A stretch of 18,684 nucleotides of DNA from Desulfobulbus sp. (lineage in GTDB: Bacteria > Desulfobacterota > Desulfobulbia > Desulfobulbales > Desulfobulbaceae), in assembly GCA_028684915.1 (NCBI GenBank), contig JAQUEZ010000110.1:1-18684 (forward strand), read 5' to 3'. The translations under genes and the position numbers were made by a program. Shown one piece after another: positions 1 through 7,931 of this stretch (within the stretch, counting starts at the first letter, position 1; each line of letters begins with the position of its first letter). The notes below the pieces were generated by a model. That model worked only from the letters and a program-made list of their open reading frames with translations, had not been told where the DNA came from and did not search any database.

Positions 1-1703
1 TCGCTGAGTTTATTCCATTTACGCAGATCCTGGGCCGAGGTGCTGAAACGACGGGCAATGGTACTGAGGGTATCACCGTTTTGTACCACATACCAGGAAG
101 TGGATTTTTGTGGTGCCTTGGCTACAGTCACTGTAGGTATGGATTTAACCGCATTTTTACTGCTTTTGGAGGAAACCGTGACAATTGTTTTCGGGGCGAC
201 GCTCTGTTTTTTTGCAGCGGCGAGCACCACCGCAGTTTTTTTCGCGGCAATTGTTTTCGGGGCTGACTTTGGTGCCTGGGCAACGAGGGCGGTCGGAACC
301 TTCCGCTCGACAAACACGGTTAGCTGTTGTCCCTGTTTGATCTTCTTTTGGTTGGAAATTTTGTTCCACCGCATCAGATCCTTCACTGAGATTTTGTACT
401 GACGGGCCACTGATGCCAGATTTTCTTTAGACTTCAGTTGATGGCGAATGGACTGCTGGACCGTCTTGGTTCCCTGATCGCTGTGGCTGGGGGCATCCTG
501 CTTGGCCAGCACATACTGGGTAGAGGTGGTGGGAATCTGCAGTCGTTGACCGCTTCTCAAGGTGGCTGTGCGCAGGTTGTTGGCCTTGAGGATATTGGTC
601 ATACTGACGTTGTAGCGTCGGCAGATTTCCGATAAGGTATCGCCCCGTTTAACAGTGTGGGTGGCATAAACCGTACGGCTGATCGGTTTGAGATTATCTA
701 TGTTGGCCGCGACCAGTTCTCTGGTGCCGACCGGGATGCGCAGGGTGTAGCGTCCAGTGGGCGGGGTTTGATTCTTGCGCAGCTCGTTATTGAGGGTGCG
801 CAACTCTTTCACCGTGGTGTTAGCTGTAGTCGCAACTGCTTCAAGGGAAACGCCGCCAGGGACGGAGATTTGCTCAAATCGCTGCGGTGCTTGGTAGGCG
901 ATGTCCGTGAAACCGTATCGCTCCGGATCCCGTCCAATGATGATGGCCGCAATCAGTTTGGGCACGTATCGTTTGGTCTCCAGGTAGAGGCCTTCCGTGT
1001 CGGCGATTTCCCAGAAATTTTTGGTGCTATACGTATCAATGGCATCGGCGATTCGTCCTTCTCCGGTATTGTACGCGGCAACCGCCAAGTACCAGTCATC
1101 AAACTGCCGGTGTAGTTTTGACAGGTAGCCGATGGCAGCCTGGGTAGCCTTGGTTGGCTCCCGCCGCTCATCGATCCAAGGATCAATCTTCAGACCATAG
1201 CGTTTGCCGGTACCGGCAATAAACTGCCACAGGCCGCAGGCGTTGGCCGGGGAGTAGGCGGCGGGATTGTACCCAGATTCGATCATGGCTAAGAACACCA
1301 GATCTTTGGGGAGCCCGGCCTTCTTCAACTCGGCCTCAATGTGGGGACGGAAGGCGGTTGACCTGGCCAGCCAGCGGGAATAATAACCGCGTTGTTTGCC
1401 TTGGAAAAGGTCAAGATAGTACTGGACCTGGTCATTGAGCACGATGGGAAAGTCATATTTTTTGGCGTCAATCCCCGCCTGCTCCAGGGTTATCCGCTGC
1501 TCAGCGCTTAAACCTTGGAGAGCTGCGAGTTCCTCACCTGCACTTTCTTCCGGTTCAGATGCAGAAACCTCATCCTCGAGGTTAGCCTCCTGAACACCAC
1601 CTCGGTGGGATGCGAATTTTTTGTTATGGGAGGAACAGGAGGTGAGGGAAAGGCAGAGGAGGGCGATACAGCATTGGGTCAGCAGAACTGGCAATATTTT
1701 CAT
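1..1703 (-). CDS. mltD: Membrane-bound lytic murein transglycosylase D (lipoprotein with LysM repeats), 3-prime end cut by window
   Basis: This enzyme cleaves the glycan strands of peptidoglycan (MurNAc-GlcNAc bond, forming 1,6-anhydro ends) from the outer membrane. The frame reads from an ATG at 1703 leftward with no stop, so about 567 residues are visible and the C-terminus lies beyond position 1. Residues 1-23 form a lipoprotein signal with lipobox LTSC and lipidated Cys23. The SLT domain covers roughly residues 110-260: the catalytic Glu142 sits in AMIESGYNP, followed by GLWQFIAGTGKRYG and AVAAYNTGEGRI, all hallmarks of the MltD family. LysM repeats follow at about 349-391, 417-463 (degenerate, SKENL where GDTL is usual) and from about 533 to the edge. 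A Lys/Ala/Thr-rich linker separates the last two. It is transcribed away from the penicillin-binding protein gene. No clear ribosome site precedes the ATG. Family assignment is secure; the total number of LysM repeats is unknown. Confidence 0.95.
   Translation of the reverse strand, partial: MKILPVLLTQCCIALLCLSLTSCSSHNKKFASHRGGVQEANLEDEVSASEPEESAGEELAALQGLSAEQRITLEQAGIDAKKYDFPIVLNDQVQYYLDLFQGKQRGYYSRWLARSTAFRPHIEAELKKAGLPKDLVFLAMIESGYNPAAYSPANACGLWQFIAGTGKRYGLKIDPWIDERREPTKATQAAIGYLSKLHRQFDDWYLAVAAYNTGEGRIADAIDTYSTKNFWEIADTEGLYLETKRYVPKLIAAIIIGRDPERYGFTDIAYQAPQRFEQISVPGGVSLEAVATTANTTVKELRTLNNELRKNQTPPTGRYTLRIPVGTRELVAANIDNLKPISRTVYATHTVKRGDTLSEICRRYNVSMTNILKANNLRTATLRSGQRLQIPTTSTQYVLAKQDAPSHSDQGTKTVQQSIRHQLKSKENLASVARQYKISVKDLMRWNKISNQKKIKQGQQLTVFVERKVPTALVAQAPKSAPKTIAAKKTAVVLAAAKKQSVAPKTIVTVSSKSSKNAVKSIPTVTVAKAPQKSTSWYVVQNGDTLSTIARRFSTSAQDLRKWNKLS
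182..263. repeat. 16-bp direct repeat inside the mltD LysM linker
   Basis: The sequence CAATTGTTTTCGGGGC occurs at 182-197 and again at 248-263, exactly 66 bp (22 codons) apart. On the coding strand both copies encode an APKTI motif in the Lys/Ala-rich linker between LysM repeats 2 and 3. The sequence between them is also partly similar (T-run followed by GCGGC). It looks like an internal duplication in a flexible linker. Confidence 0.7.
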
Positions 1704-2297
1704 AGAGTATTGTCCGGTCTATGCAGCCTAGGGATGCAATGAAGGGATATTGAGCTTTCTGCGATCAACATCACGAAGAACACAATAAATTAAATAAACA
1801 AACTGTTTCCTTTAACATCAATTTTCAGAGGAAGACAAGAAAAAGTCTTTGATACCATACTATTCCAGAATTAGAAGCGGAGATAATTCACTGAATGGTC
1901 ATTGTTTTCCGGATTTTCGGTTTCAAGGAAATGGGGTGTCGCCATCTCCTTCGTTGTGGTAAGTGAAATTTTTTATATGGCTTTAACTCGTTGGAATTGA
2001 CTGGTATTTTTTTTCCGATTTCTAGATTGGTGTGAGGGGAATTGGTGTGGAATACAAAGGGCTTGCCGCCAAGGTTTTTTAGGGAAAATCAATAGCTGTT
2101 GGGAATTGCCGACAAAAAAAAGTTATTGTCGATATGTAGTTTGATAACAGGTTTTTCTTTCTGTCAAAACGCGAGTCTGGTATCTTTGCCGACTCTATCA
2201 ATACCTTGTTTTTCCAGTCCGGCCGTTGTGCCGTGCCCCCCTTTCTTGTGTTGCCAGCGCTTTTAACCGCAGCAACCGATGCATTGTCACTTACATT
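1704..2297. other. AT-rich divergent intergenic region between mltD and the PBP gene
   Basis: This 594-base gap separates two divergent envelope genes and must hold their promoters, but I see no convincing sigma-70 pair for either. Candidates are weak: on the minus strand TTGATG then TTTATT at 17 bp, and on the plus strand TTGTGG then TATATG at 15 bp (1955-1978 area). The 9-mer ATTGGTGTG is repeated directly at 2026-2034 and 2041-2049. A small inverted repeat, AAGAC/GTCTT, lies at 1832-1849 and another, GAGTC/GACTC, near 2172-2195. No open frame here looks like a gene. Confidence 0.5.
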
Positions 2298-5200
2298 ATG
2301 CTGAAATTTTTTAAATATTGTTTTTTCACTTTTTTGCTCTGCTCACTCCTCGGTGGACTGCTCGGTGCCGGCGGGTTGTATTATCTCATCGTTATGGCTC
2401 CCTGTCCGGAGATGGATGAGTCTGCCATTGCCGCCATTTTGGGCCGTGAAAGTCCAGTCTACTATCGTGACGGTCAGAACAAAATAGGCGTTCTTTTCGA
2501 GGGAATCCACCGGCAATACCTGAAATATGAGGAAATACCGCAGAATTTTGTCAACGCCCTGATAGCCTCCGAGGACGATGAATATTTCGATCATTTTGGG
2601 ATCGATGTACCCGGTATCCTCCGGGCGATGGTGGCCAATCTTCGTGCCGGTCACGTGGTGCAGGGGGGGAGTACCATAACCCAGCAGACTGCGAAAAATC
2701 TGTTTAAACGTGAATCCCGCAGCATCGAGGCCAAGCTAAAAGAGTTGCTCTATGCCCTGCGGCTCGAACACCGCTACAGCAAGGAAAAGATTCTCGAGTT
2801 TTACTGCAACCAATTTTTTGTCAGCGGCAACGGGCATGGGCTAGGCGTGGCGGCTCGATATTTTTTTGATAAGGATCCTCAAAATTTGAGTTTGCTTGAG
2901 TGCGCTTTTATTGCCGGGAGTGTCAAACGTCCCAACTACTACAACCCCTTTCTCCGTAAAAACAAAACCAATGCCGAGGAGGTTCGGCTGCGTGACGAGG
3001 AGCGGGTTAACTATGTTTTGGGCAAGATGCGTAAGGCTGACAAACTCAGCGATGTTGAGTTCGCGCAGCTGAAGGCGAGCGAACTGGCGTTCAAGCAGGG
3101 GCGAATGTCCTACACCCAGAACACGGTCATGGATTTGGTGAAAGAGGGGTTGGAGACGCCCTTTATTGCCGATGTTCTCGAAGAAAACGGGATCTCCAAT
3201 ATTTCGACCTCCGGTGCACGTATTATCACCTCGCTTGATAAAGAGTTGCAGGATCGCACCCTTGAGGCGCTCCGGCGTCAGCTGTCTCAACTCGATGTTC
3301 GTCTGCGTGGCTATAAGCGCGCAGAAGTTCAGGGTGAATACGAGGCGCTCGGTTATTCCGGCGACGATGCCCTGCTGCCGGGCAGCTTTGTCTTTGGGGA
3401 TATCACCTCCATCGCCTCGAGTAAGGAAGAGGGGCCTTCAGTGGCCGTGCAGCTGAAGGGTGGGCAGGGGGGGGCAGGGCGTATCGTCGGCACCGGATTT
3501 GATCGCATTGCCGACGCCTATGCCAAGTTCACTCGAGGGGCTGGCCGCGCCAGTACTTCCGACCGTCAGGCCTTGCAGAAACAGCTTCAGGCGGGTGATC
3601 AGATTTATGTCTCCATTCGATCCGTCAACGAGGACGGATCGCTTCAGCTTGATCTGGAAAAATATCCACGGGTGGAAGGGGCAGCTTACGTACTCCAGGA
3701 GGGCGCGGTTCGGGCCATGGGCGGCGGCATGTCCAATATCAATTACAACCGGGCAACCACGGCTAAGCGGTTAATGGGGTCGACTTTCAAAGTCTTTCTC
3801 TTTACCGCGGCCCTGCAACTCGGCTGGAGTCCGGTGGACATGATCAACAATAGCCGGCAAACCTTTATGTTCATGCGGCAACCCTACACCCCGCAACCTG
3901 ACCATAACAGCCCCTTTTCCGAGGTTAGTCTCAGTTGGGCCGGGGTCACTTCGGAAAACGTTGCCTCGGTGTGGCTGCTCTACCATTTAACCGACCATCT
4001 GAGCTCGGCGCAGATTAAAGAGTTGGCAACCCATGTCGATATGTCCCCTCGGGTGAGGGACGGTGAGGTCGAGACCTACCAGCAGTATAAGGAGCGCATG
4101 CGGGATCGGTTCGGGATTGTCGTCAGCCGTGACTCTTTGGGCCAAACCTCCTACAGTGCTGCCATTGGAGCGCTGAAAGCAGATTTTGTCTTTGACAACC
4201 GCAGCGACGAATACCAAAGAATTGAAAATCTCAGTTATGCGGAATTCTTGAGTCTACAGGGGTTGGTTTCCCGGCTGAATGAATTTCGTCAATCGCCCCT
4301 GCAGGGGAGTGGCTGGGTGGATCCAGATAGTGCCTTTGATAATCCCGGAGCCGTGGTGCCGGCCACCAATGGTCGATTGGTTCGGGATACGCTGGGTCGG
4401 TTTATTTACACCCTGCGCAGTGAATTGCCGCCCAACTGGGAGATGGTGGGGGCGAATACCCTCTCCGATTATCTGATCTCGCTGCCCTCGGGTCAATATG
4501 ATGCGTTCTGGAACGAGCAGGTTCAACTGGACGGGGTGCTTTCCGTCAATACCCTGAAGCAGATTACATACCAGATGCGTCAGGAACGAGACAAGGTGGA
4601 TGGGGATAAACTCTACACCTTGGACGTGCTGAGCGGAGTCCAGGATTTCCGGGTCATGCTGGGGCTGCAGTATATGGTGAGTCTGGCCAAGGCCTGCGGT
4701 ATCGACAGCAACTTCGAACCGGTGTTGTCCTTGCCGCTTGGCTCCAATGTGGTCTCGCTTTCCGAGATGACCCGCCTCTATGAATCCATCGTCACCGGCA
4801 GCCGACATGATGCCGCCGATGCGGGCACCTTGGCTGCGGCCGAGTTGGATGGACATGTTGATCCTGATGCCGCCTCAATCATCGAGCGGATCGAAACCCC
4901 CGAGGGCCGGGTAGTCTATAGCCGGCAGGTGGTAAAAAAACGGGTGGTTGACCCCAAGAGCTCGGCTGCGGTCTGCAATATTTTGCAAAATGTCATTCCC
5001 TACGGGACCGGGCATTATGCAAAAAACCACGTCCGCCTACGGAGCGATGATCCCCAGCGGCAAAAAATGCTGGATAAGTATCGTCAGCCCTATCCTCTTT
5101 TAGGCAAAACCGGAACCGCCAATGATTATCGCAATGCGGCATTTCTTGGCTATGTGCCGGTGTTGGCGCAGGACCAGTCTGGGCTCAATCTGGAGTCGGG

Positions 5201-5576
5201 TTACGTGGTGGGCGTCTACACCGGGTTTGATGCCAATATGCCAATGGTGAAAGGCAGTTTCAGGGTCAGCGGCGCCCAGGGGGCACTCCCCGCTTGGAGC
5301 GACATCGCCCAGGGAATCCTTGATGTGGAGAAGGTTGCGGACCGGATTGATCCGGTCGATCTGACCTTTAATGGGCTGAGTCTGCAGTATCCCAGTATCG
5401 GCGAGGTCTTCGTGCCGGTTGCTCCTGCTGCAGGCGGGGCCATGGTGTACGGGGCGGGATTAGTCAAACAGAATACTCCGCCCGGTCGGCCGGCCAGCCT
5501 TAGCTTCGGTAGCCTAGGGGAGAGGGGGCAGTTTATTCCGGAGCGATTATTTATGCCTTATTGGAAAAACAAGTAG
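2298..5576 (+). CDS. Bifunctional class A penicillin-binding protein (PBP1-type) with enlarged transpeptidase domain
   Basis: This inner-membrane enzyme polymerises lipid II (GT51 glycosyltransferase) and cross-links stem peptides (transpeptidase). From ATG 2298 it is 1092 residues: a membrane anchor at about 8-33; GT51 motifs SEDDEYFDHFG (catalytic Glu92), GGSTITQQTAKNLF (123-136), KLKEL (Glu149) and KEKILEFYCNQ (162-172); an OB-like stretch at about 340-460; then transpeptidase motifs STFK (nucleophile Ser495), SEN (552-554) and KTGT (937-940). All catalytic motifs are intact. About 385 residues lie between SEN and KTGT, roughly 200 more than is usual for class A PBPs; the extra block is about 565-780, before the recognisable GLQYMVSLAKACGI stretch. 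The frame opens upstream with TTG 2226, but ATG 2298 directly precedes the membrane anchor and is preferred. No ribosome site precedes either start. mltD diverges from it and a lipoprotein gene follows after 428 bases. Confidence 0.95.
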   Translation: MLKFFKYCFFTFLLCSLLGGLLGAGGLYYLIVMAPCPEMDESAIAAILGRESPVYYRDGQNKIGVLFEGIHRQYLKYEEIPQNFVNALIASEDDEYFDHFGIDVPGILRAMVANLRAGHVVQGGSTITQQTAKNLFKRESRSIEAKLKELLYALRLEHRYSKEKILEFYCNQFFVSGNGHGLGVAARYFFDKDPQNLSLLECAFIAGSVKRPNYYNPFLRKNKTNAEEVRLRDEERVNYVLGKMRKADKLSDVEFAQLKASELAFKQGRMSYTQNTVMDLVKEGLETPFIADVLEENGISNISTSGARIITSLDKELQDRTLEALRRQLSQLDVRLRGYKRAEVQGEYEALGYSGDDALLPGSFVFGDITSIASSKEEGPSVAVQLKGGQGGAGRIVGTGFDRIADAYAKFTRGAGRASTSDRQALQKQLQAGDQIYVSIRSVNEDGSLQLDLEKYPRVEGAAYVLQEGAVRAMGGGMSNINYNRATTAKRLMGSTFKVFLFTAALQLGWSPVDMINNSRQTFMFMRQPYTPQPDHNSPFSEVSLSWAGVTSENVASVWLLYHLTDHLSSAQIKELATHVDMSPRVRDGEVETYQQYKERMRDRFGIVVSRDSLGQTSYSAAIGALKADFVFDNRSDEYQRIENLSYAEFLSLQGLVSRLNEFRQSPLQGSGWVDPDSAFDNPGAVVPATNGRLVRDTLGRFIYTLRSELPPNWEMVGANTLSDYLISLPSGQYDAFWNEQVQLDGVLSVNTLKQITYQMRQERDKVDGDKLYTLDVLSGVQDFRVMLGLQYMVSLAKACGIDSNFEPVLSLPLGSNVVSLSEMTRLYESIVTGSRHDAADAGTLAAAELDGHVDPDAASIIERIETPEGRVVYSRQVVKKRVVDPKSSAAVCNILQNVIPYGTGHYAKNHVRLRSDDPQRQKMLDKYRQPYPLLGKTGTANDYRNAAFLGYVPVLAQDQSGLNLESGYVVGVYTGFDANMPMVKGSFRVSGAQGALPAWSDIAQGILDVEKVADRIDPVDLTFNGLSLQYPSIGEVFVPVAPAAGGAMVYGAGLVKQNTPPGRPASLSFGSLGERGQFIPERLFMPYWKNK

Positions 5577-6004
5577 GCAAAAGAGTACAACGGAAAAGCA
5601 CGGGAGCTCTGACGGACATTGCCGCCATTTGGGATAACAGCTCAAGGGCTCCTGATCTTTTTCCGTTGCAAGGTAGAAAGCGATTGTTCCCCACCGGCAT
5701 ATTTGCTATTGTTGCCTCAAATTTTTTCCTGATTTCTCCAATAGCAAAGTCAGTTGCGTCTCCATAGGCGGATATCCGCAGGTCGAAGTGTGATTTACCT
5801 TGCCCCTGTCGCAAGCTCAGCGTATCGTTTTCGTCCACACCGCAAGCGCGAGATTTCATGCTTTGCCGACGCCCGACTACCTGATGAATGCCTTCGATCC
5901 GGGAAACCGACATTTCGAGCTTTATAACGTACTGTCTTTGCGATCTGCCACTTCGTGGTTTTGACTTTTTACGAATCCATCAAATTTCATTTCACACGCA
6001 CACT
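5577..6004. other. Gap between PBP and lipoprotein genes, with an unassigned antisense open frame
   Basis: No clear terminator or promoter was found in these 428 bases. On the minus strand a frame is open from about 5988 down to a TAA at 5551, with an ATG at 5913 giving 120 residues. Its first 90 or so residues read like plausible protein (for example HFDLRISAYGDATDFAIGEI), with mixed codon use typical of a gene, but there is no ribosome site, and the last dozen or so codons run across the gap edge and antisense into the PBP gene. I do not recognise a family with any confidence. It may be a gene relic or chance. Confidence 0.3.
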
Positions 6005-7684
6005 ATGTTCTTTCAAAAGAAGTCCAGCAGAGCTTTGGTGATAGTTTCCTGTTTAGGTGCTGCCCTTGTTTCCGGTTGTGCCGGAGACGGTCAATATGTT
6101 GACCCGTATCAGGCGCGGGCAAAACGCGAAGCAGCCATGCAGCAGGGTGGGACCGGGCAGGGCTCGGCCAATGCGACCCGTCGGGATGTGTTGATGCCAG
6201 CCATGAGCTCCATTAATACCCGCATCCATGCCTACGAGGAGAAGCTCAAGGAGTGGCAGGATTTAGAGCGTCGCTCCGGTGCTATGGGGCTTTCCTCTGA
6301 ACAGCTAAATCGCATCAACGAGTGCCGCTCCCAGTTGCAGGATATTTTGCTTGAGTACACTTCTCTGCAAAAACAGCTGCAGCAAGAAACACGTGTCGAT
6401 GCGGCCCAGTTGCTTGCCGGCAATTCTCTGCTCCAGCTCAATCAGCAGGATATTGATTACCTGGAAAGCGGCTGTGGCAATTTCCTTGCCGAATTGAAAA
6501 ACCCGCAGTCACAGGTTGCTGCAGCTCCGGCAGATCCGCAGATTAAGGCGGCCTTCGATAACAGCGATTACGACCAGGTCATCAATATCTACAATCAGAT
6601 GGCACAGGCCCCTGGGGTGACGCCGGCTTCGATGACCACCTATCAGTACGGACAGGCACTGGTGAAAAATCATCAGGAGGCCGAGGGGAGCCGGGTCCTC
6701 AGCGAGCTTCTGGAAAAAATCCGCCAGCAACCGGGCCAGGATGGTCTGTTGTTGCCGCTGACCCAGCTCGTTGCCGATCTTGATTTCACCCGTGAAGCCT
6801 ACGACGATGCCCATCGCAAATATGAAGAGGTGATCAAGATTTCCATTGAAAAGGGCGCCCACGAGGATGAGTGGGCTGGCCTGCAGTTGGCAGCCTTGCA
6901 ACCGGGGGTAGTTCAACCCACGGAACTACGGGATTTCGGTGGATTGTTGCGAAAGTACCTGGCCTATACCCCCAAGCGGGATGGCTTTGCTGTGGTCGAG
7001 GCGGCCAATCTTTATCTGCAGCAGCATCCATATACCACCCTTACACCCAATGTGAATCTTTTAAGCAAGAACGCTCGCACTCAGGCTGACACCTGGTTGA
7101 ATCGGAGCTTGAATCAGGCGCAACCCCGGGTCGAGGATCGCCCCTCCCCTGGTGTCCAGATCTCACCCGTTGCCACGCCTACTCCTGAACAGTCGGGGGC
7201 CACTCCTGTCCCGGTTCCCGGTGCTGTGGTCGACGGAACCCAGAATGTAGCGCCTCAGCCGACACCGGTTGCCGATACGCAATCGCTCCAAGGGGATTAT
7301 GACAAGGGCGTGGCCCTGTTGCAGGCCAAGGAATACGATCAAGCCATTACCCAGTTGAATCGCCTGCAGAATACAGCCTTGGATGCCAAGGCGCAGCCCA
7401 TGATTGCCGAAGCCTCGAAGCAGGCAGGGCAGGCGGTCCGTCAGAAGGCAGCCGAGCTGTTTGTCCGCGCAAGCAATAGCCGCGACACGGATGAAAAACG
7501 GAAACTGCTGCTCTCCTCGCGCGATCTTTTACAAGGGATCCTTACCAAGTATCCCCAGTCCGGGCTTGCCGACAAGGTGCAGCGGAATCTGGCTCGAATC
7601 GATGCCGACCTTCGTGCCCTGGATACATCAGCCACGCCCCGACCGGTCACCAGCGGCGGCGCCTATGTGCCCCCAAAAAACTAA
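6005..7684 (+). CDS. Lipoprotein with N-terminal coiled coil and TPR-like helical repeats, possible PBP partner
   Basis: I do not recognise a named family. The 559-residue product has a lipoprotein signal (residues 1-25, ALVSGC, lipidated Cys25; the next residue is Ala, so outer-membrane sorting is plausible). A predicted coiled coil or helical segment spans about 60-165 and contains Cys107 and Cys157, a possible disulfide. TPR-like helices follow at about 175-350 (DNSDYDQVINIYNQMAQ; FTREAYDDAHRKYEEVI). A Pro/Thr-rich linker lies at about 373-427, and a second helical-repeat block at about 430-540 (DYDKGVALLQAKEYDQAI; LLQGILTKYPQSG). The start was chosen at ATG 6005 because it leads straight into the signal peptide; an upstream in-frame ATG at 5888 would add 39 residues and bury it. 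No ribosome site is visible. Sitting downstream of a class A PBP, it could be an Lpo-type activator, but that is inference. A hairpin terminator follows. Confidence 0.85.
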   Translation: MFFQKKSSRALVIVSCLGAALVSGCAGDGQYVDPYQARAKREAAMQQGGTGQGSANATRRDVLMPAMSSINTRIHAYEEKLKEWQDLERRSGAMGLSSEQLNRINECRSQLQDILLEYTSLQKQLQQETRVDAAQLLAGNSLLQLNQQDIDYLESGCGNFLAELKNPQSQVAAAPADPQIKAAFDNSDYDQVINIYNQMAQAPGVTPASMTTYQYGQALVKNHQEAEGSRVLSELLEKIRQQPGQDGLLLPLTQLVADLDFTREAYDDAHRKYEEVIKISIEKGAHEDEWAGLQLAALQPGVVQPTELRDFGGLLRKYLAYTPKRDGFAVVEAANLYLQQHPYTTLTPNVNLLSKNARTQADTWLNRSLNQAQPRVEDRPSPGVQISPVATPTPEQSGATPVPVPGAVVDGTQNVAPQPTPVADTQSLQGDYDKGVALLQAKEYDQAITQLNRLQNTALDAKAQPMIAEASKQAGQAVRQKAAELFVRASNSRDTDEKRKLLLSSRDLLQGILTKYPQSGLADKVQRNLARIDADLRALDTSATPRPVTSGGAYVPPKN

Positions 7685-7726
7685 GGCGCCACTCGGTACG
7701 TCCGAAGAAAAAAAGTAGTATTTCAC

Positions 7727-7766
7727 AAAGCCCTTCCTGCCCTTGGCGGAAGGGCTTTCGTTGCTT
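7727..7766 (+). terminator. Intrinsic terminator after the lipoprotein gene
   Basis: AAAGCCCTTCC (7727-7737) pairs perfectly with GGAAGGGCTTT (7748-7758), an 11-bp stem with a 10-base loop, 42 bases after the stop codon. The tail is only moderately T-rich (TTTCGTTGCTT), so termination efficiency is uncertain. Confidence 0.75.
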
Positions 7767-7813
7767 GATCCCCAAGGCAATACAGCCAGGTCTTGTTTTT
7801 GGCAACGGCCGGA

Positions 7814-7875
7814 AAGCGACCTGCTCAACTAAGAAGAAATATTTCTCGTCGTTGACAAAGCAGGCCGGGTCGCTT
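7814..7875. repeat. Inverted repeat with nested palindrome upstream of the hydrolase gene
   Basis: AAGCGACC (7814-7821) pairs with GGTCGCTT (7868-7875); TGCT (7822-7825) can also pair with AGCA (7859-7862) with a bulge of five bases on one side. In the loop lies a perfect 12-bp palindrome, AGAAATATTTCT (7835-7846). The structure ends 56 bases before the hydrolase start. It could be an operator pair or a leader RNA fold; it has no T-tract of a terminator. Confidence 0.5.
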
Positions 7876-7931
7876 ACTTCTGTCGCTGTCTTATGCCTTT
7901 GCGTTGATGATAAACCCAAGGGGAGGAGCCA

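Noticed and set aside
2226..2297. Upstream TTG start extending the PBP by 24 residues
   Set aside because: The extension has no signal or conserved feature and no ribosome site; ATG 2298 leads directly into the membrane anchor.
4254..4856. Long minus-strand open frame inside the PBP gene
   Set aside because: It lies wholly antisense to strongly conserved coding sequence and has no recognisable domain or ribosome site.
5888..6004. Upstream ATG extending the lipoprotein by 39 residues
   Set aside because: It would bury the lipobox signal peptide, which begins cleanly at ATG 6005.
7852..7880. TTGACA promoter before the hydrolase gene
   Set aside because: The hexamer at the correct spacing (TACTTC) matches the -10 consensus at only two positions.
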